The notes under the pieces are model-generated. The model was not told the origin of the DNA and did not search any database. It saw nothing but the letters and a program-made list of their open reading frames with translations. The translations under genes were made by a program, and so were the position numbers. This document shows, piece by piece, positions 10,736-20,277 of a DNA stretch of 64,000 nt. Origin of the DNA: Lasiosphaeria ovina (lineage: Eukaryota; Ascomycota; Sordariomycetes; Sordariales; Lasiosphaeriaceae); contig JAULSN010000004.1 of the NCBI GenBank assembly GCA_033439765.1, positions 5,280,001 through 5,344,000 on the forward strand, written 5' to 3'. Each line of letters begins with the position of its first letter. The stretch's first letter is position 1.

Positions 10736-10782
10736 AAAAGTGCGGCGCTCGCTTATCTGCGGCGCTCGCTTATCACGCACGT
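10736..10782 (-). repeat. Right terminal inverted repeat of the Fot1-like element
   Basis: 47-bp partner of 8922-8968, with both internal ATAAGCGAGCGCCG copies separated by CAG instead of TAG. It is adjacent to the TA target dinucleotide at 10783. Confidence 0.85.
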
Positions 10783-10948
10783 TATCCTAATTCAAATATT
10801 AGGTAATTATAAGGAAAATATTATATATAAGTTATAACGATAGCTCCGTCGTTATTCGTCTCCAAGTGGTATTGCTAGTACGCCGGAGAATATAAAGCGC
10901 TATTGTCTTATACCTAGCACTCTATCCATAGCACCAACTGACCGTAGA

Positions 10949-11179
10949 TGTCAGATAGAAAGGGGCAGTTACAGGCCCCAAACTACAGTCAAACAGGTTG
11001 AAGCAGGCTGGGCCAGATAGCTCGGCTAGTGCGTTTAGGAAGAAGGTCTCAAACAAGGAGTAAGACGCGGCCTAAGTTGCGGCCAAGGTCAGTTTCCTAC
11101 TGCGTAGCTCTATAAAGACTGGACTACCCAGCGTACTTAGATAGAAGAGAAGACAATGGAGATACATTTAAATCTGACA
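10949..11179 (+). repeat. 5' LTR of the copia element
   Basis: 231 bp with TG...CA ends. A TATA-like CTATAAAG near 11111 is a likely promoter, so the R region would start shortly after. The match with 15938-16168 appears complete. Confidence 0.95.
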
Positions 11180-11197
11180 ATTAAGAGTCTCATACGC
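11180..11197 (+). other. Primer-binding site, likely a tRNA-Lys(CUU) half-molecule
   Basis: The sequence directly after the 5' LTR begins ATTAAGAGTCTCAT. Its complement, ATGAGACTCTTAAT, matches the anticodon arm of a typical eukaryotic tRNA-Lys(CUU), ending near position 39. This implies priming by a tRNA cleaved in the anticodon loop, as known for Drosophila copia with initiator Met tRNA. The tRNA comparison is from memory, so the assignment is inference. Confidence 0.6.
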
Positions 11198-11240
11198 CCA
11201 ACCTACCGACTTATCAACTACGTCAAAAAAAACAGCAAAA

Positions 11241-12440
11241 ATGACTACCAACAACGATCAGACCGCCTACCTTACCAGCACTAGGGACTGGGAGTCTTGG
11301 AACGAACAATTCAAGTCCCAGGCTATCGCCGGGGATATCTGGACCCAGATTCAAGGCCAGATTCCTTTCCTTAGCAAGCCTACTGCTCCCGACCCTGCAC
11401 GACACAAACACAGAACTCCCAGCCAGTCAACTGTTACTGCCCGAGGTAGTATCGAATCTATGGCCGAGGAAGAACCTGCAGGACCCTCTGGACCACTCAT
11501 TACGATCGCTGACCTTACGGCTGATGGCCTTCGTACCTACCAAATGGAGTGGAATATACACCAAGCCAACCTCAAGGACTACACTCAACAAGTCGATGAG
11601 ATTAAAAGGCTGAAGCAGTGGATCCTAAAGACTGTCAACCTACACTTCCAGCAGACAGCGTGCAAGTCAGAAGAGTCGATTACCCGCTGGTATAAGGCCC
11701 TGACTATACAGGCTGGCATCGATCACGACGAGGCCGTCAACAATGCCCGTACCGACTATAGGGCGGCGGTCCAACCATTCAAAAATCCACCTAAAGAAGA
11801 GACCCTAATCCAGTGGTCTGAACGATGGGAAAAAGCCATATTAATAGCGCTAGTTAAAGGGATCCCAGATATACAGAAAACCCAGTTCTGGTTCGACGAC
11901 TTTACCAACGTAGTAAAACCAATATTCAACGGCTGGGTCACGGCCTATAAGGTAGCTCAAAAGTCCAGTATCAAGCAAGGTACCCTTACCTATCGGGAGG
12001 TTGCCCGCGACTTTCGGGAGGAGGTGAGGACACAGACGAAGGCCCGGATACCGGTTGGCAACCGCGTAGCTAAAGGCTCGTTTGGCCCCTCCTTTGCCGC
12101 CACAAAAGGTGGTAAAGAGGCCTACCAGGAGGACGCTCCTGGTAGCGAAGTCGTACCCGATATGGACGGGGAGGAACCAAAGAAAGGCCAAAGGAAAAGA
12201 CAGCGTGGCGGCAGTACCGAAGAAGGACCCAGGAAAAGGCCAAAGAAGGCCCCGGGTGCGGTGACTACTGCTACTGTATGCCCCTGTTGTGGCCAGTTCC
12301 ACTACCTTGCACGATGCTTCTACGCTTTCCCTGAATTGGCCCCTGAGGGCTTTCAGGAGAGAGAGTATGTTCGGACCAGGGCCAAAGAAGCTCTACAAGA
12401 TCCAGACCTTCAAAAAGAGGTTGAGAGGCTACGGCACTAA
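11241..12440 (+). CDS. Copia Gag-like polyprotein
   Basis: A 399-residue open frame starting 60 bp after the LTR with ATG in a good context (AAAAATGACT). The N-terminal two-thirds is helical and resembles the capsid region of copia-type retrotransposons (WESWNEQFKSQA, WYKALTIQAG). A basic segment rich in Lys and Arg follows around residues 310-340, then a zinc knuckle of the form CX2CX3HX4C (CPCCGQFHYLARC) near residue 352. It would package the element RNA into virus-like particles. It ends at a TAA (12438), but coding similarity continues in the same frame beyond it, so the natural protein is probably a single Gag-Pol polyprotein interrupted here. Confidence 0.85.
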   Translation: MTTNNDQTAYLTSTRDWESWNEQFKSQAIAGDIWTQIQGQIPFLSKPTAPDPARHKHRTPSQSTVTARGSIESMAEEEPAGPSGPLITIADLTADGLRTYQMEWNIHQANLKDYTQQVDEIKRLKQWILKTVNLHFQQTACKSEESITRWYKALTIQAGIDHDEAVNNARTDYRAAVQPFKNPPKEETLIQWSERWEKAILIALVKGIPDIQKTQFWFDDFTNVVKPIFNGWVTAYKVAQKSSIKQGTLTYREVARDFREEVRTQTKARIPVGNRVAKGSFGPSFAATKGGKEAYQEDAPGSEVVPDMDGEEPKKGQRKRQRGGSTEEGPRKRPKKAPGAVTTATVCPCCGQFHYLARCFYAFPELAPEGFQEREYVRTRAKEALQDPDLQKEVERLRH

Positions 12441-12671
12441 AGGTCAGATTGACTAGGCCGTGCAGTCGGTCGGTGCCGAGCTAGCTTTCAGATTACAAAT
12501 GCAGCCTTCTCCATAGCTGAGTATCCCCTGAAGCACTCAGCTATCCTAGACTCGGGAACCACTATATATATATTTAACCAAAGATCTAGATTTAACTACT
12601 ATAAGAAGGCTCTACCCGGGGACTACCTATGGGCTGGGGAGAACCCAGTACCGGTCTAGGGATACGGAGAC
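12441..12671 (+). pseudogene. Copia protease segment, cut off by stop codons
   Basis: In the same frame as both Gag and Pol, this stretch encodes an aspartic protease with the active-site signature ILDSGTT and the downstream FNQRSRF and DYLWAGENPVPV segments. It is separated from Gag by TAA at 12438 and TGA at 12450, and from the Pol ORF by TAG at 12657. There is no frameshift. All three stops are one C-to-T step from a sense codon (CAA, CGA, CAG). Without readthrough the protease cannot be made as part of Gag or Pol. Confidence 0.75.
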
Positions 12672-15600
12672 GTGGATATCCAGATCCAGGGCCCACAAAA
12701 CAAATGTATCCTGAAGCTTAGAGATGTAGCCTATTGCCCCAGATTCGTCTGCAATCTGGTATCCTTACGGCAACTACGAAAATACGGCATCTGGTGGGAC
12801 AATAGTCCTGGCTATAACTGCTTGAGGCGGTCCGACGGATCTACTCTCGGCTACCTTACGGATCGATACGACCAATTCGTCCTTGAGGACCTACCGACCA
12901 GTTACTCCAGGGCGGCCTTCGCTATACGCCGTAAAAAGTTCAATACCTACACCCAGAGACGACCTAGTAAGGCACTCGCAGACCTGTGGCATCTTCGACT
13001 CGGTCACCCAGGCCCACAAGCACTAGAGCATCTAGTCCAGTACTCCCAAGGCGTACGGATCAAAGGACCTACTACGGTTGACTGTGAGGCCTGCGGTAAA
13101 GCCAAGACCAAAATCCAGGTACGCCGGCAACCTAGGGAACACAACGAAGGACCTGGGTCACGGCTAGCTATCGACCTCTTCGACTACAACAAAGGATACA
13201 ACGACTATCGCTACCAGCTACTAGTTACCGACCGATGGTCTGGCCTAGCCTGGGACTACTACCTCTATAATAGAGAGGCAGACTCGATTATCCAAGCACT
13301 ACAATACCTCTTCGGTATCCTAGAACAATACCAACTACGGCCGAGGGTAGTAGAATGCGACAACGAGTTCAATAGACTAGTTATTAGGGCCGTCTTCAAC
13401 CAACGCTCGATTAAGGTTGAACCATCGGCACCTAACACACCCGCTCAGAACGGCGGAGCTGAACGCTTAGGGGGTGTAATAGCCAGTAAAGTAAGAGCGA
13501 TGAGAGCGGGTGCCAGGCTCCCAGCTACCCTATGGCCAGAGATCGCCAGAGCCGCAGTCTACCTAAACAGCCGAACACCCAAATACGGTTATAACTGGGC
13601 TATACCATACGACCGTTTTTATACCTACCTAGCTCATCGGGACGGCATAGTTACGGAAAATAGGAAGCCAGACCAGACCCATCTTCGAGCCTACGGGTGT
13701 AAGGCGTTCGCCCTAACTCCCAACGCCCAGAAAGGGGTATACCCACGGCCAAGGCACCTAACTCAGTGGAATCCAAAGCTGGAGCCAAGAGCCTGGGTCG
13801 GCTACTTAGTCGGCTACAGCTCCTCAAACATCTACAGGATCTGGAACCCACTCACCAATAAGGTCATCAGCACAAGAGACGTCGTCTTCAATGAAAAAGA
13901 GACCTTCAGCGGGGACCTCCAAGCATTAAAGGACGACTGCCTACATATACAACTCGATGAACTGAGCCAGCTCCTTACCAATATCCAATTAGCCGAACCA
14001 GACGTACCCGAGCCAGCAATCCTAGATGAAATAGTCGTCCAACCGATCCTAGATTTCGAAGACGACGAAGACGGGGACCAGGAAGATAGGGGCCAGGAAG
14101 ACGAAGAGGAAGACTCCGAAAAATTCGAACCGTATCCCACACCCTCTCTTTCTCCTGCAGCGGCACTACTCACAATCCCTATTCAACAAGCTAGTACTAG
14201 CCAATCTACTTTTGAACCGTGGATGGCAGCCTTCCTAGCGGGCCGACTAGTCCAGCCAGTTGGAACTAAGTCCCTGACTAAGGCCGAGGTCCAACGGCTT
14301 AGTCGACGACCAAATGGACTACAGAGTCTATACGGTCAAGACCTACCACCACCACCAAAGTGGCACCACCAACTTAAGGACCATCCATTCGGGGCCCTCT
14401 TCCAACAAGCTGAAGAAGACCACTTAGCCAGCCACTATACAATGCAGTCCTGGATCGAGGTCGACCGGCAGGATCCACGGCAACAGGGCCAACAAGTCCT
14501 CGATTGTATGTGGGTCTATACCTACAAAGTCAACCAAGACGGATCCTTCAAGAAGTGCAAGGCTAGACTAGTCGTCAGGGGCGATCAACAGAAGCCAACA
14601 GAGCAAGAGACCTATGCAGCCACCCTAGCGGCTAGGTCCTTCCGTATAGTAATGGCTATTGCGGCTAGATTTGACCTAGAGCTCAAGCAGTACGACGCAG
14701 TCAACGCCTTCGCCAACGCCAACTTGGAAGACACGGTCTATATGCAGATGCCACCCGGCTACAAGAACCCGGGTAAGGTCCTAAGACTAAAAAAGGCATT
14801 ATACGGTCTACGGCAGTCACCACTACTCTGGCAAAAGGAGCTTACGAGGACCCTATTAGACTTGGGCTTCCAGACGGTCCCACACGAACCTTGTATCCTA
14901 ATCAAAGATGGGATCCTTATCTTCTTCTACGTCGACGATATAGTCTTTGGCTATCGAAAGGAAGATACGATTAAGGCACAGCAACTAGCCTGGCAGCTAC
15001 AACAGAAATACGAGCTTACAGGCGGAGCCGACTTACAGTGGTTCCTGGGGATTGAAGTCATAAGAAATCGGAAGAGGGGTCTAATCTGGCTATCTCAAAC
15101 AGCTTATATCGACAAGATCGCCAGGTTGGCTAGCCAACTACCTACAACCAAGACCAAGGTCCCTATGGCTGCAGTTGAACTACTCCCCTTCGATAGTACC
15201 GCCGAGCCCAGCTCTATAACAGCCTACCAAAAGAAGACTGGATCGATCCTATACGCAGCCGTAATTACGAGGCCAGACATCGCCTTCGCTACATCAAGAC
15301 TAGTCAGATTCAATCACAACCCTGGCCCACAACACCACAAGGCAGCTGATCAAGTGTTACACTACCTATATACTACACGTAACCTAGCCTTACAACTAGG
15401 GGGTGAGGACGACTATATCGTAGCCAGTGACGCTTCCTTTGCAGATAACCGTCTTGATCGAAAAAGCTCTCAAGCATACGCCATGAAGCTGTTTGGTGGA
15501 CTAGTCGGCTGGAGGGCCAGTAAACAGAATACGGTAACAACCTCAACTACGGAAGCCGAACTCCTAGCTCTATCGCAAGCAGCAAAAGAGGCCCTCTTTG

Positions 15601-15896
15601 TAGGCCGACTACTGACTGACCTATCCGTACGGCTAGACGATCACCGCATTCGAATTCAGTGTGACAATAAACAGACTATCCGGCTAGTTACGGCCGAGAT
15701 AGCTACACTACAAACAAAGCTACGGCATGTGGATATCCACAACCACTGGTTACGTCAGGAAGTCAGTCAACAGAAGATCAGGGTAGAATATACCCCATCG
15801 GCCGACATGATGGCCGACGGTTTGACTAAGGCTCTCAACCACTCTCTCCACCAGGCATTCGTACGACAGATTGGATTAGCTGAGCCTATAAGGTAG
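12672..15896 (+). CDS. Copia Pol: integrase, reverse transcriptase and RNase H
   Basis: A 1074-codon frame without stops. Domains in order: GAG-pre-integrase and HHCC zinc-binding region (LWHLRLGH ... CEAC, about residues 100-140); integrase core with Asp in AIDLFDY, Asp in VECDNEF and Glu in QNGGAER; the copia-type segment MRAGARLPATLWPEI; an acidic linker near residues 455-485; reverse transcriptase with VNAFANANLEDTVYMQMPPGY and the catalytic YVDD near residue 753; and RNase H with SDASFAD, TTEAELLALS, QCDNKQ and a final HNHWLRQEV segment. All catalytic residues I can check are present. The first Met is probably not the native start, because the protease lies upstream in the same frame beyond a TAG. 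The proteins could act in trans if the stops are suppressed. Confidence 0.93.
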   Translation: MDIQIQGPQNKCILKLRDVAYCPRFVCNLVSLRQLRKYGIWWDNSPGYNCLRRSDGSTLGYLTDRYDQFVLEDLPTSYSRAAFAIRRKKFNTYTQRRPSKALADLWHLRLGHPGPQALEHLVQYSQGVRIKGPTTVDCEACGKAKTKIQVRRQPREHNEGPGSRLAIDLFDYNKGYNDYRYQLLVTDRWSGLAWDYYLYNREADSIIQALQYLFGILEQYQLRPRVVECDNEFNRLVIRAVFNQRSIKVEPSAPNTPAQNGGAERLGGVIASKVRAMRAGARLPATLWPEIARAAVYLNSRTPKYGYNWAIPYDRFYTYLAHRDGIVTENRKPDQTHLRAYGCKAFALTPNAQKGVYPRPRHLTQWNPKLEPRAWVGYLVGYSSSNIYRIWNPLTNKVISTRDVVFNEKETFSGDLQALKDDCLHIQLDELSQLLTNIQLAEPDVPEPAILDEIVVQPILDFEDDEDGDQEDRGQEDEEEDSEKFEPYPTPSLSPAAALLTIPIQQASTSQSTFEPWMAAFLAGRLVQPVGTKSLTKAEVQRLSRRPNGLQSLYGQDLPPPPKWHHQLKDHPFGALFQQAEEDHLASHYTMQSWIEVDRQDPRQQGQQVLDCMWVYTYKVNQDGSFKKCKARLVVRGDQQKPTEQETYAATLAARSFRIVMAIAARFDLELKQYDAVNAFANANLEDTVYMQMPPGYKNPGKVLRLKKALYGLRQSPLLWQKELTRTLLDLGFQTVPHEPCILIKDGILIFFYVDDIVFGYRKEDTIKAQQLAWQLQQKYELTGGADLQWFLGIEVIRNRKRGLIWLSQTAYIDKIARLASQLPTTKTKVPMAAVELLPFDSTAEPSSITAYQKKTGSILYAAVITRPDIAFATSRLVRFNHNPGPQHHKAADQVLHYLYTTRNLALQLGGEDDYIVASDASFADNRLDRKSSQAYAMKLFGGLVGWRASKQNTVTTSTTEAELLALSQAAKEALFVGRLLTDLSVRLDDHRIRIQCDNKQTIRLVTAEIATLQTKLRHVDIHNHWLRQEVSQQKIRVEYTPSADMMADGLTKALNHSLHQAFVRQIGLAEPIR

Positions 15897-15925
15897 TCAG
15901 ATCCAAGCTTCTATAGGGACTTGCA

Positions 15926-15937
15926 TCTGAGGGGGTG
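15926..15937 (+). other. Polypurine tract of the copia element
   Basis: The purine-rich TGAGGGGGTG directly abuts the 3' LTR at 15938, the position expected for plus-strand primer formation. Confidence 0.7.
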
Positions 15938-16168
15938 TGTCAGATAGAAAGGGGCAGTTACAGGCCCCAAACTACAGTCAAACAGGTTGAAGCAGGCTGG
16001 GCCAGATAGCTCGGCTAGTGCGTTTAGGAAGAAGGTCTCAAACAAGGAGTAAGACGCGGCCTAAGTTGCGGCCAAGGTCAGTTTCCTACTGCGTAGCTCT
16101 ATAAAGACTGGACTACCCAGCGTACTTAGATAGAAGAGAAGACAATGGAGATACATTTAAATCTGACA
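15938..16168 (+). repeat. 3' LTR of the copia element
   Basis: 231 bp, apparently identical to 10949-11179 and followed by the GTAGA target duplication. Confidence 0.95.
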
Positions 16169-17889
16169 GTAGAAATCGCCTATGTAGTAACATTAATATA
16201 GCGGGCCATCGTACTTTAGGTTATAAAACCAATCATTATCGCGGCGTCCAAGTAGGGGAGGGGCTATGCTGCTTACCGCGCTAGTAATAATAAAACTCAG
16301 CAGACCGGATAAGAGAGTCGCAGGCGGGCTCTTACTAAAGGATCCCATAATGGAGGTGGTACTGGATAATAAATACGAAGTGTGGCTCAGACGAAAATCG
16401 AGAAATTATCGAGAAAGGGTGAGAATCTCAGAGAGTAGAATAGCCTACCAAATATATCTTCCTCTTTTTAAATGAAAGAACCACTTTCATTTAACCCTAT
16501 CACCCGGAAGGACCGAATAGGGCCGCGGCAGTTTCATGGGTGTCTAATAGCCACTGTGAGAGCCTTGGGGGCCGTTCGCTAATTAATTAGCTCCTTACTC
16601 AGACTCCGCTGCTTATCGAGTACCGTTAAATGTTTTTAGAGTGTTGCTACTACAGTTAATTGACAAGATGTGGGTGGAAAATGCAGAGTTATCTTTGTCT
16701 TTACCTTTTTCGTCACCCCTGACCACGTTTTTTTAGCCAAATCCATATTAGGCTTGGAACCTGAGCAGGAGCTGAGGTGCGCTGAGCATCACTCTGAGCT
16801 GAGCTGAGCCCCAAGAGTGTCCCGGCTATACTTAACTGTGTCCAAACCGATCCCAGTTTTGGGAAACCAGCTCATAACTTCTGTTTTCCCTTACGGGTGC
16901 AATTAGCTACCGTTATCAAACCATATAGAGCCATCATTTGTACTCAAACGGGGAACTAGTATGCATAAGCTTGTCTTCTTTTAAAGAAGACAAAACTTCA
17001 CGAATATTATATTTTTAAAATGTCACCGGGAATTCAGAAGAACCCCGTGTCACAAGGAATCCAAGGACGCGCCGACGCGGGATTGACTCAGGAAGACCCA
17101 TCGCCGTAGCCGACGGAAGCAGCGCCATTGAATGAGCCTCCACAATCCAGGCTTGCTTCGAGTAAGGAAGCCACGCCAAGTCCGCACTCGAGCAAGCCCC
17201 GGCCACAGAATCGCAACGCGATCAATACCAAGGCAGAGACGGGCTGAGACTAGAAGGAAGCCATCAAACGCCCACCCACTAGCATGACATCGTGGAAGGA
17301 TATGGAAGATGGGGACGCTCAGATAGACATCTGAGGTAGACACCTCATGAGGATAAAATGACCACTAGGATACCTTTTCTCCCACAGGGAGTTTTTAACA
17401 GCGTATACGTTGTCGAGTTAGAGCTCTGATTGCCATCTCCCCGACCTTCATCTCAGTTGCCAAGTCTGCAAGACGAAGACACTCAGGCCAACAGCGTACA
17501 CGTGGTTGAGTCAAAGCTCTGAGCGACCCGAAGGGCAGTGCGTGTGTATGAGGGCCGGGCCGCGAACCTGCCCTAGGAGTATCTAACGATCTTGTTGTTC
17601 AGCCTCAGGAAAGGTGATTGAGCTAGGGCTAGGGATCTTCTACAGTGAACAGGGGAGTTTCCCGTTACATAAAATATCTAACTAGCTTAATCTTTTATAA
17701 TTGGGCAAGTACGTAAAGATGACTAAAGACTGTCTACTTAGTAGTCTCGATGTCTATTACCCAACGGTTCTATCACACTCCTTAGTAGTCGAACATATAC
17801 TAGAGAATAGTAGGCGGGCTTAAGAATATTGGCAGGGTAAAGGGAAGCCGTCGAAAGAGTTATTAAGGAGTCGCTTCTGACACTGCCGT
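16169..17889. other. Repeat-derived intergenic DNA
   Basis: No supportable gene. It begins with AT-rich DNA continuing the region into which the copia element inserted and contains copy B of the dispersed repeat at 16.7 kb. A local imperfect duplication occurs at about 17400-17440 versus 17490-17525 (ACAGCGTATACGT/ACAGCGTACACGT with similar following bases). Short ORFs here have no recognisable product. Confidence 0.4.
16688..16883. repeat. Dispersed repeat, copy B
   Basis: About 195 bp closely similar to copy C at 26785-26988. Shared blocks include TTTTTTAGCCAAATCC, ATATTAGGCTTG, CCTGAGCAGGAGC and TCCCAGTTTTGGGA, with repeated GAGCTGAGC motifs. Where B and C differ, B often has T or A against C or G in copy C, consistent with RIP-like mutation. 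Element type unknown. Confidence 0.7.
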
Positions 17890-17894
17890 GTGTG

Positions 17895-20277
17895 TTACCC
17901 TGACTGTCGGAGAATTCCAGTATTCTCGCCTCCTTCCTTCCCTTCAACGAGCATTGCTTGGCCGCCAGCCGGGTTCACTGTCTTGGTGGCCTTGGCATAT
18001 GCCATACGTGCCTTCTTCTTGCACAGCGCGAACAGCCTGTCGTCGAGCGTGGCCTCGTCACGGTGGAGAAGAGCCGGCTGAAGGGATAGAAGACCACGGG
18101 GCAGCTCCGCGCCTTGTTGTTCATCAGCCAGCAGCCGGGCGCGGACGCGACCTGGATATTGTAATCGATCGTATATGTGAGGAACCCGCCGGCGGCCTTG
18201 GCGCGGTTCAGCAAGGTTGAGATGGGGTAGGAACCAGGAAGGCGGCCGAAATTGACAGGTTCCTGCTGTTGCTGCTGCTGCCATCCGATGGGGTTAACCA
18301 ATAGCTTGGTCTCACGCGAGTAGTCGCCGTTGGCGTCAGCGAGTCGTACTCGAGCGGGGTGTCTACGTCGTTACAGTGGATGTTCAGCAGCCTTCAGCTT
18401 TGGGGTTGAACTCGCTCTCGACCCGGAAGAAGGCCTGCCACGCCATCTCATACCGCGTCATGAGCGAGTTGGTCTCGGACGTGCCCAGGACCAGGTTCTC
18501 GGGCACTTGACTGGTCGCATAGGCCGGCATGTCCTTGTACTTGGGGTCATCGCCCAGCATCCCGCCCCAGGAGAAGGCTGAGAGGTGAAGCCACTGGGTA
18601 GAATAGGTGATCAGAAGGGGGTAAGGCGACACCCGATGATATGTGAAGAGAAGGTGCAAGCTTGAGAAAGCAGGTAAACATGACCATACCTCGCTCATGT
18701 ACAGCCACTTTAGCATCTGGTTCACTTTGTACTTCAAGCTGTCGGCTTCCTTTCCTAGCTAGTAGACGGTCCATCACAGTACCTCGTTCGCGACCTACAG
18801 GTTTTGTGATGTTTCATGACACCACGTCAGTTGATCCTCGCCTTGGGACGAAGTTGACTTGAGAATGAGACTCTCCTCTGAGGCGGACTTGTCACCCATG
18901 ACCTTGTTCTGACCATCCTCAAAATCGCGCTTATCGACGGCGGCCTTGATCTTATCGGCGGTGAGGTGGGTGTTTTTCACGGAGAACTCGGACATGTCGA
19001 TCAACCTAAAGATCTTCTCCTAGATAGCCTCAATACGGAGGCGGAGCTGGCCGTCGACGCTCTTCAAGTTGGTCTTTCCGGCTCTTCTCTTGTTCTCCAA
19101 TTCGGTCAGCGCTTTCACGACAGCGTCTCCATTGACGGTGCCAAACCCGCGCACGCTGTCTCGGCTTTGGCGGCCAGCGTCTTCATGTAATTGTTCCAGT
19201 CCTCCTTGGACACATAAGGGGTGTAAATTCAGAAGGGATTGACTGACAGCTGCAATTAGATTTGGATTGATTAGTGCGCTGAGGTCATGTTGTCATACGC
19301 AGGCCGCTGGCTTCGTCTACACACCTTGATTTAATTTGCGGCAGGTCTAGCACCGTTTGAGCCACCTTGACCTCCCACTTCACCTTCTCGGGCTTGAAGA
19401 GGTTGTTCATATGGGCCACACAGTCCCCAAACTCATCCGCGTTGAGTATATCAGTGTCATCAAGGACAACGTACATGGGGTTGATGAATGAGATCTCAGC
19501 CCAGCGCGGCGGTTTGGTGCCCCCAACGCGGATCTGGATAAAGACGGTCTTGAGCAGGCCGTACCAAACGCTTAGAAATTCGGTATCTTCCTTCATAGTC
19601 GAGTAGGACTGGGCCGGCCAAGGGCTCTCCTTGGCTAGGTCGCCGTCCTTGGCCAAACGCATGGGGGCTCCGGGCCGCTTGCCCTTCTTTTTCAACTCAA
19701 TTCCGCCCGAAGATTTGACTGCGTCTTCGGTCGGAAGCTGCTACTGGTTCTGCATGTCACTGAGAAATGCTTTTTCGGCTTGAATGATGACATCTTGCTC
19801 CTTTTCCCCAGCATCCCCTGTCTTGTATTTACTGAGGCACGGACAAAGGAACAGGATTGTATGTCAGCTACATGGTGATTATCACTCTCGAGGAATGGGA
19901 CAATGACTAGTGCAGAGCTGATCCTTACCTCGGCTGGGTCGCATCCCACGGCCACTGAATGGTGCCACGCGTAAGGGCGGCAATGAACGAGACGGAGACA
20001 GGGTTGCCGGCGATCTTGCCGACGAGCTTGGGCGAGAGACTGGGAGGGATCTTGACGTAGTAGGCGCCGGCATAGCCTGGGGCGTACTGGTGAGTCTTGG
20101 CCGTGAAGCTGAGCTTGAAATGCCGATGGCTGCATTCTTGCTTCCACCAAACCCTACCGCCGCTGTGAAAGCGGGAATTAGATTGTCGCCTCCCATCTTC
20201 TGCGGCTCCGTTTGACCTGGGTTATTTGGAGGCCCGCCATCCTCGGAACCCTTGGTCTTTTTCAGATTGCTGTTCAT
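17895..20277 (-). pseudogene. Large decayed gene of unknown family
   Basis: Reading the minus strand from ATG 20277 (MNSNLKKTKGSEDGG) gives long stretches of good coding sequence in changing frames: a 70-residue block with YAPGYAGAYYVKIPPSL and TIQWPWDATQP; then LKKKGKRPGAP through WAEISFINPMYVVLDDTD; YVSKEDWNNYMKTL; MSEFSVKNTHLTADKIK; PAYATSQVPENLVLGTSE; NFGRLPGSYPIS; and AGGFLTYTIDY. Plausible introns occur, for example GTAAGG at the WDATQP boundary and GTATGA...TAATTGCAG near 19.28 kb. In-frame TAGs at 19741 and 19020 and several frameshifts between blocks are not removed by splicing. It therefore looks like a recently disabled gene of about 700 codons. I recognise no family. It lies next to two intact orphan genes of similar, mostly helical character. 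Confidence 0.55.

Larger units (their letters stand above)
8922..10782 (-). mobile_element. Fot1/pogo-type DNA transposon (Tc1/mariner superfamily), degenerate
   Basis: A 1861-bp element bounded by 47-bp terminal inverted repeats and flanked on both sides by TA, the target duplication expected for Tc1/mariner elements. It carries one minus-strand transposase gene. Length and organisation match fungal Fot1-like elements. The transposase is broken by stop codons and has lost a catalytic residue, and the three differences between the repeats are all transitions, so the copy has probably been mutated by RIP. The central 9600-10340 section is clearly more AT-rich than the two ends. Confidence 0.85.
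10949..16168 (+). mobile_element. Ty1/copia LTR retrotransposon, recent insertion
   Basis: A complete 5220-bp element. It has two 231-bp LTRs that look identical by eye, each starting TGTCAG and ending CTGACA, and a 5-bp target duplication GTAGA at 10944-10948 and 16169-16173. Internally there is a primer-binding site, a Gag-like ORF, a protease segment, a long Pol ORF and a purine tract. The order protease-integrase-reverse transcriptase-RNase H defines the copia superfamily. Identical LTRs mean insertion was recent relative to the local mutation rate. Despite that, three stops separate Gag from Pol in a single reading frame. Confidence 0.95.
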
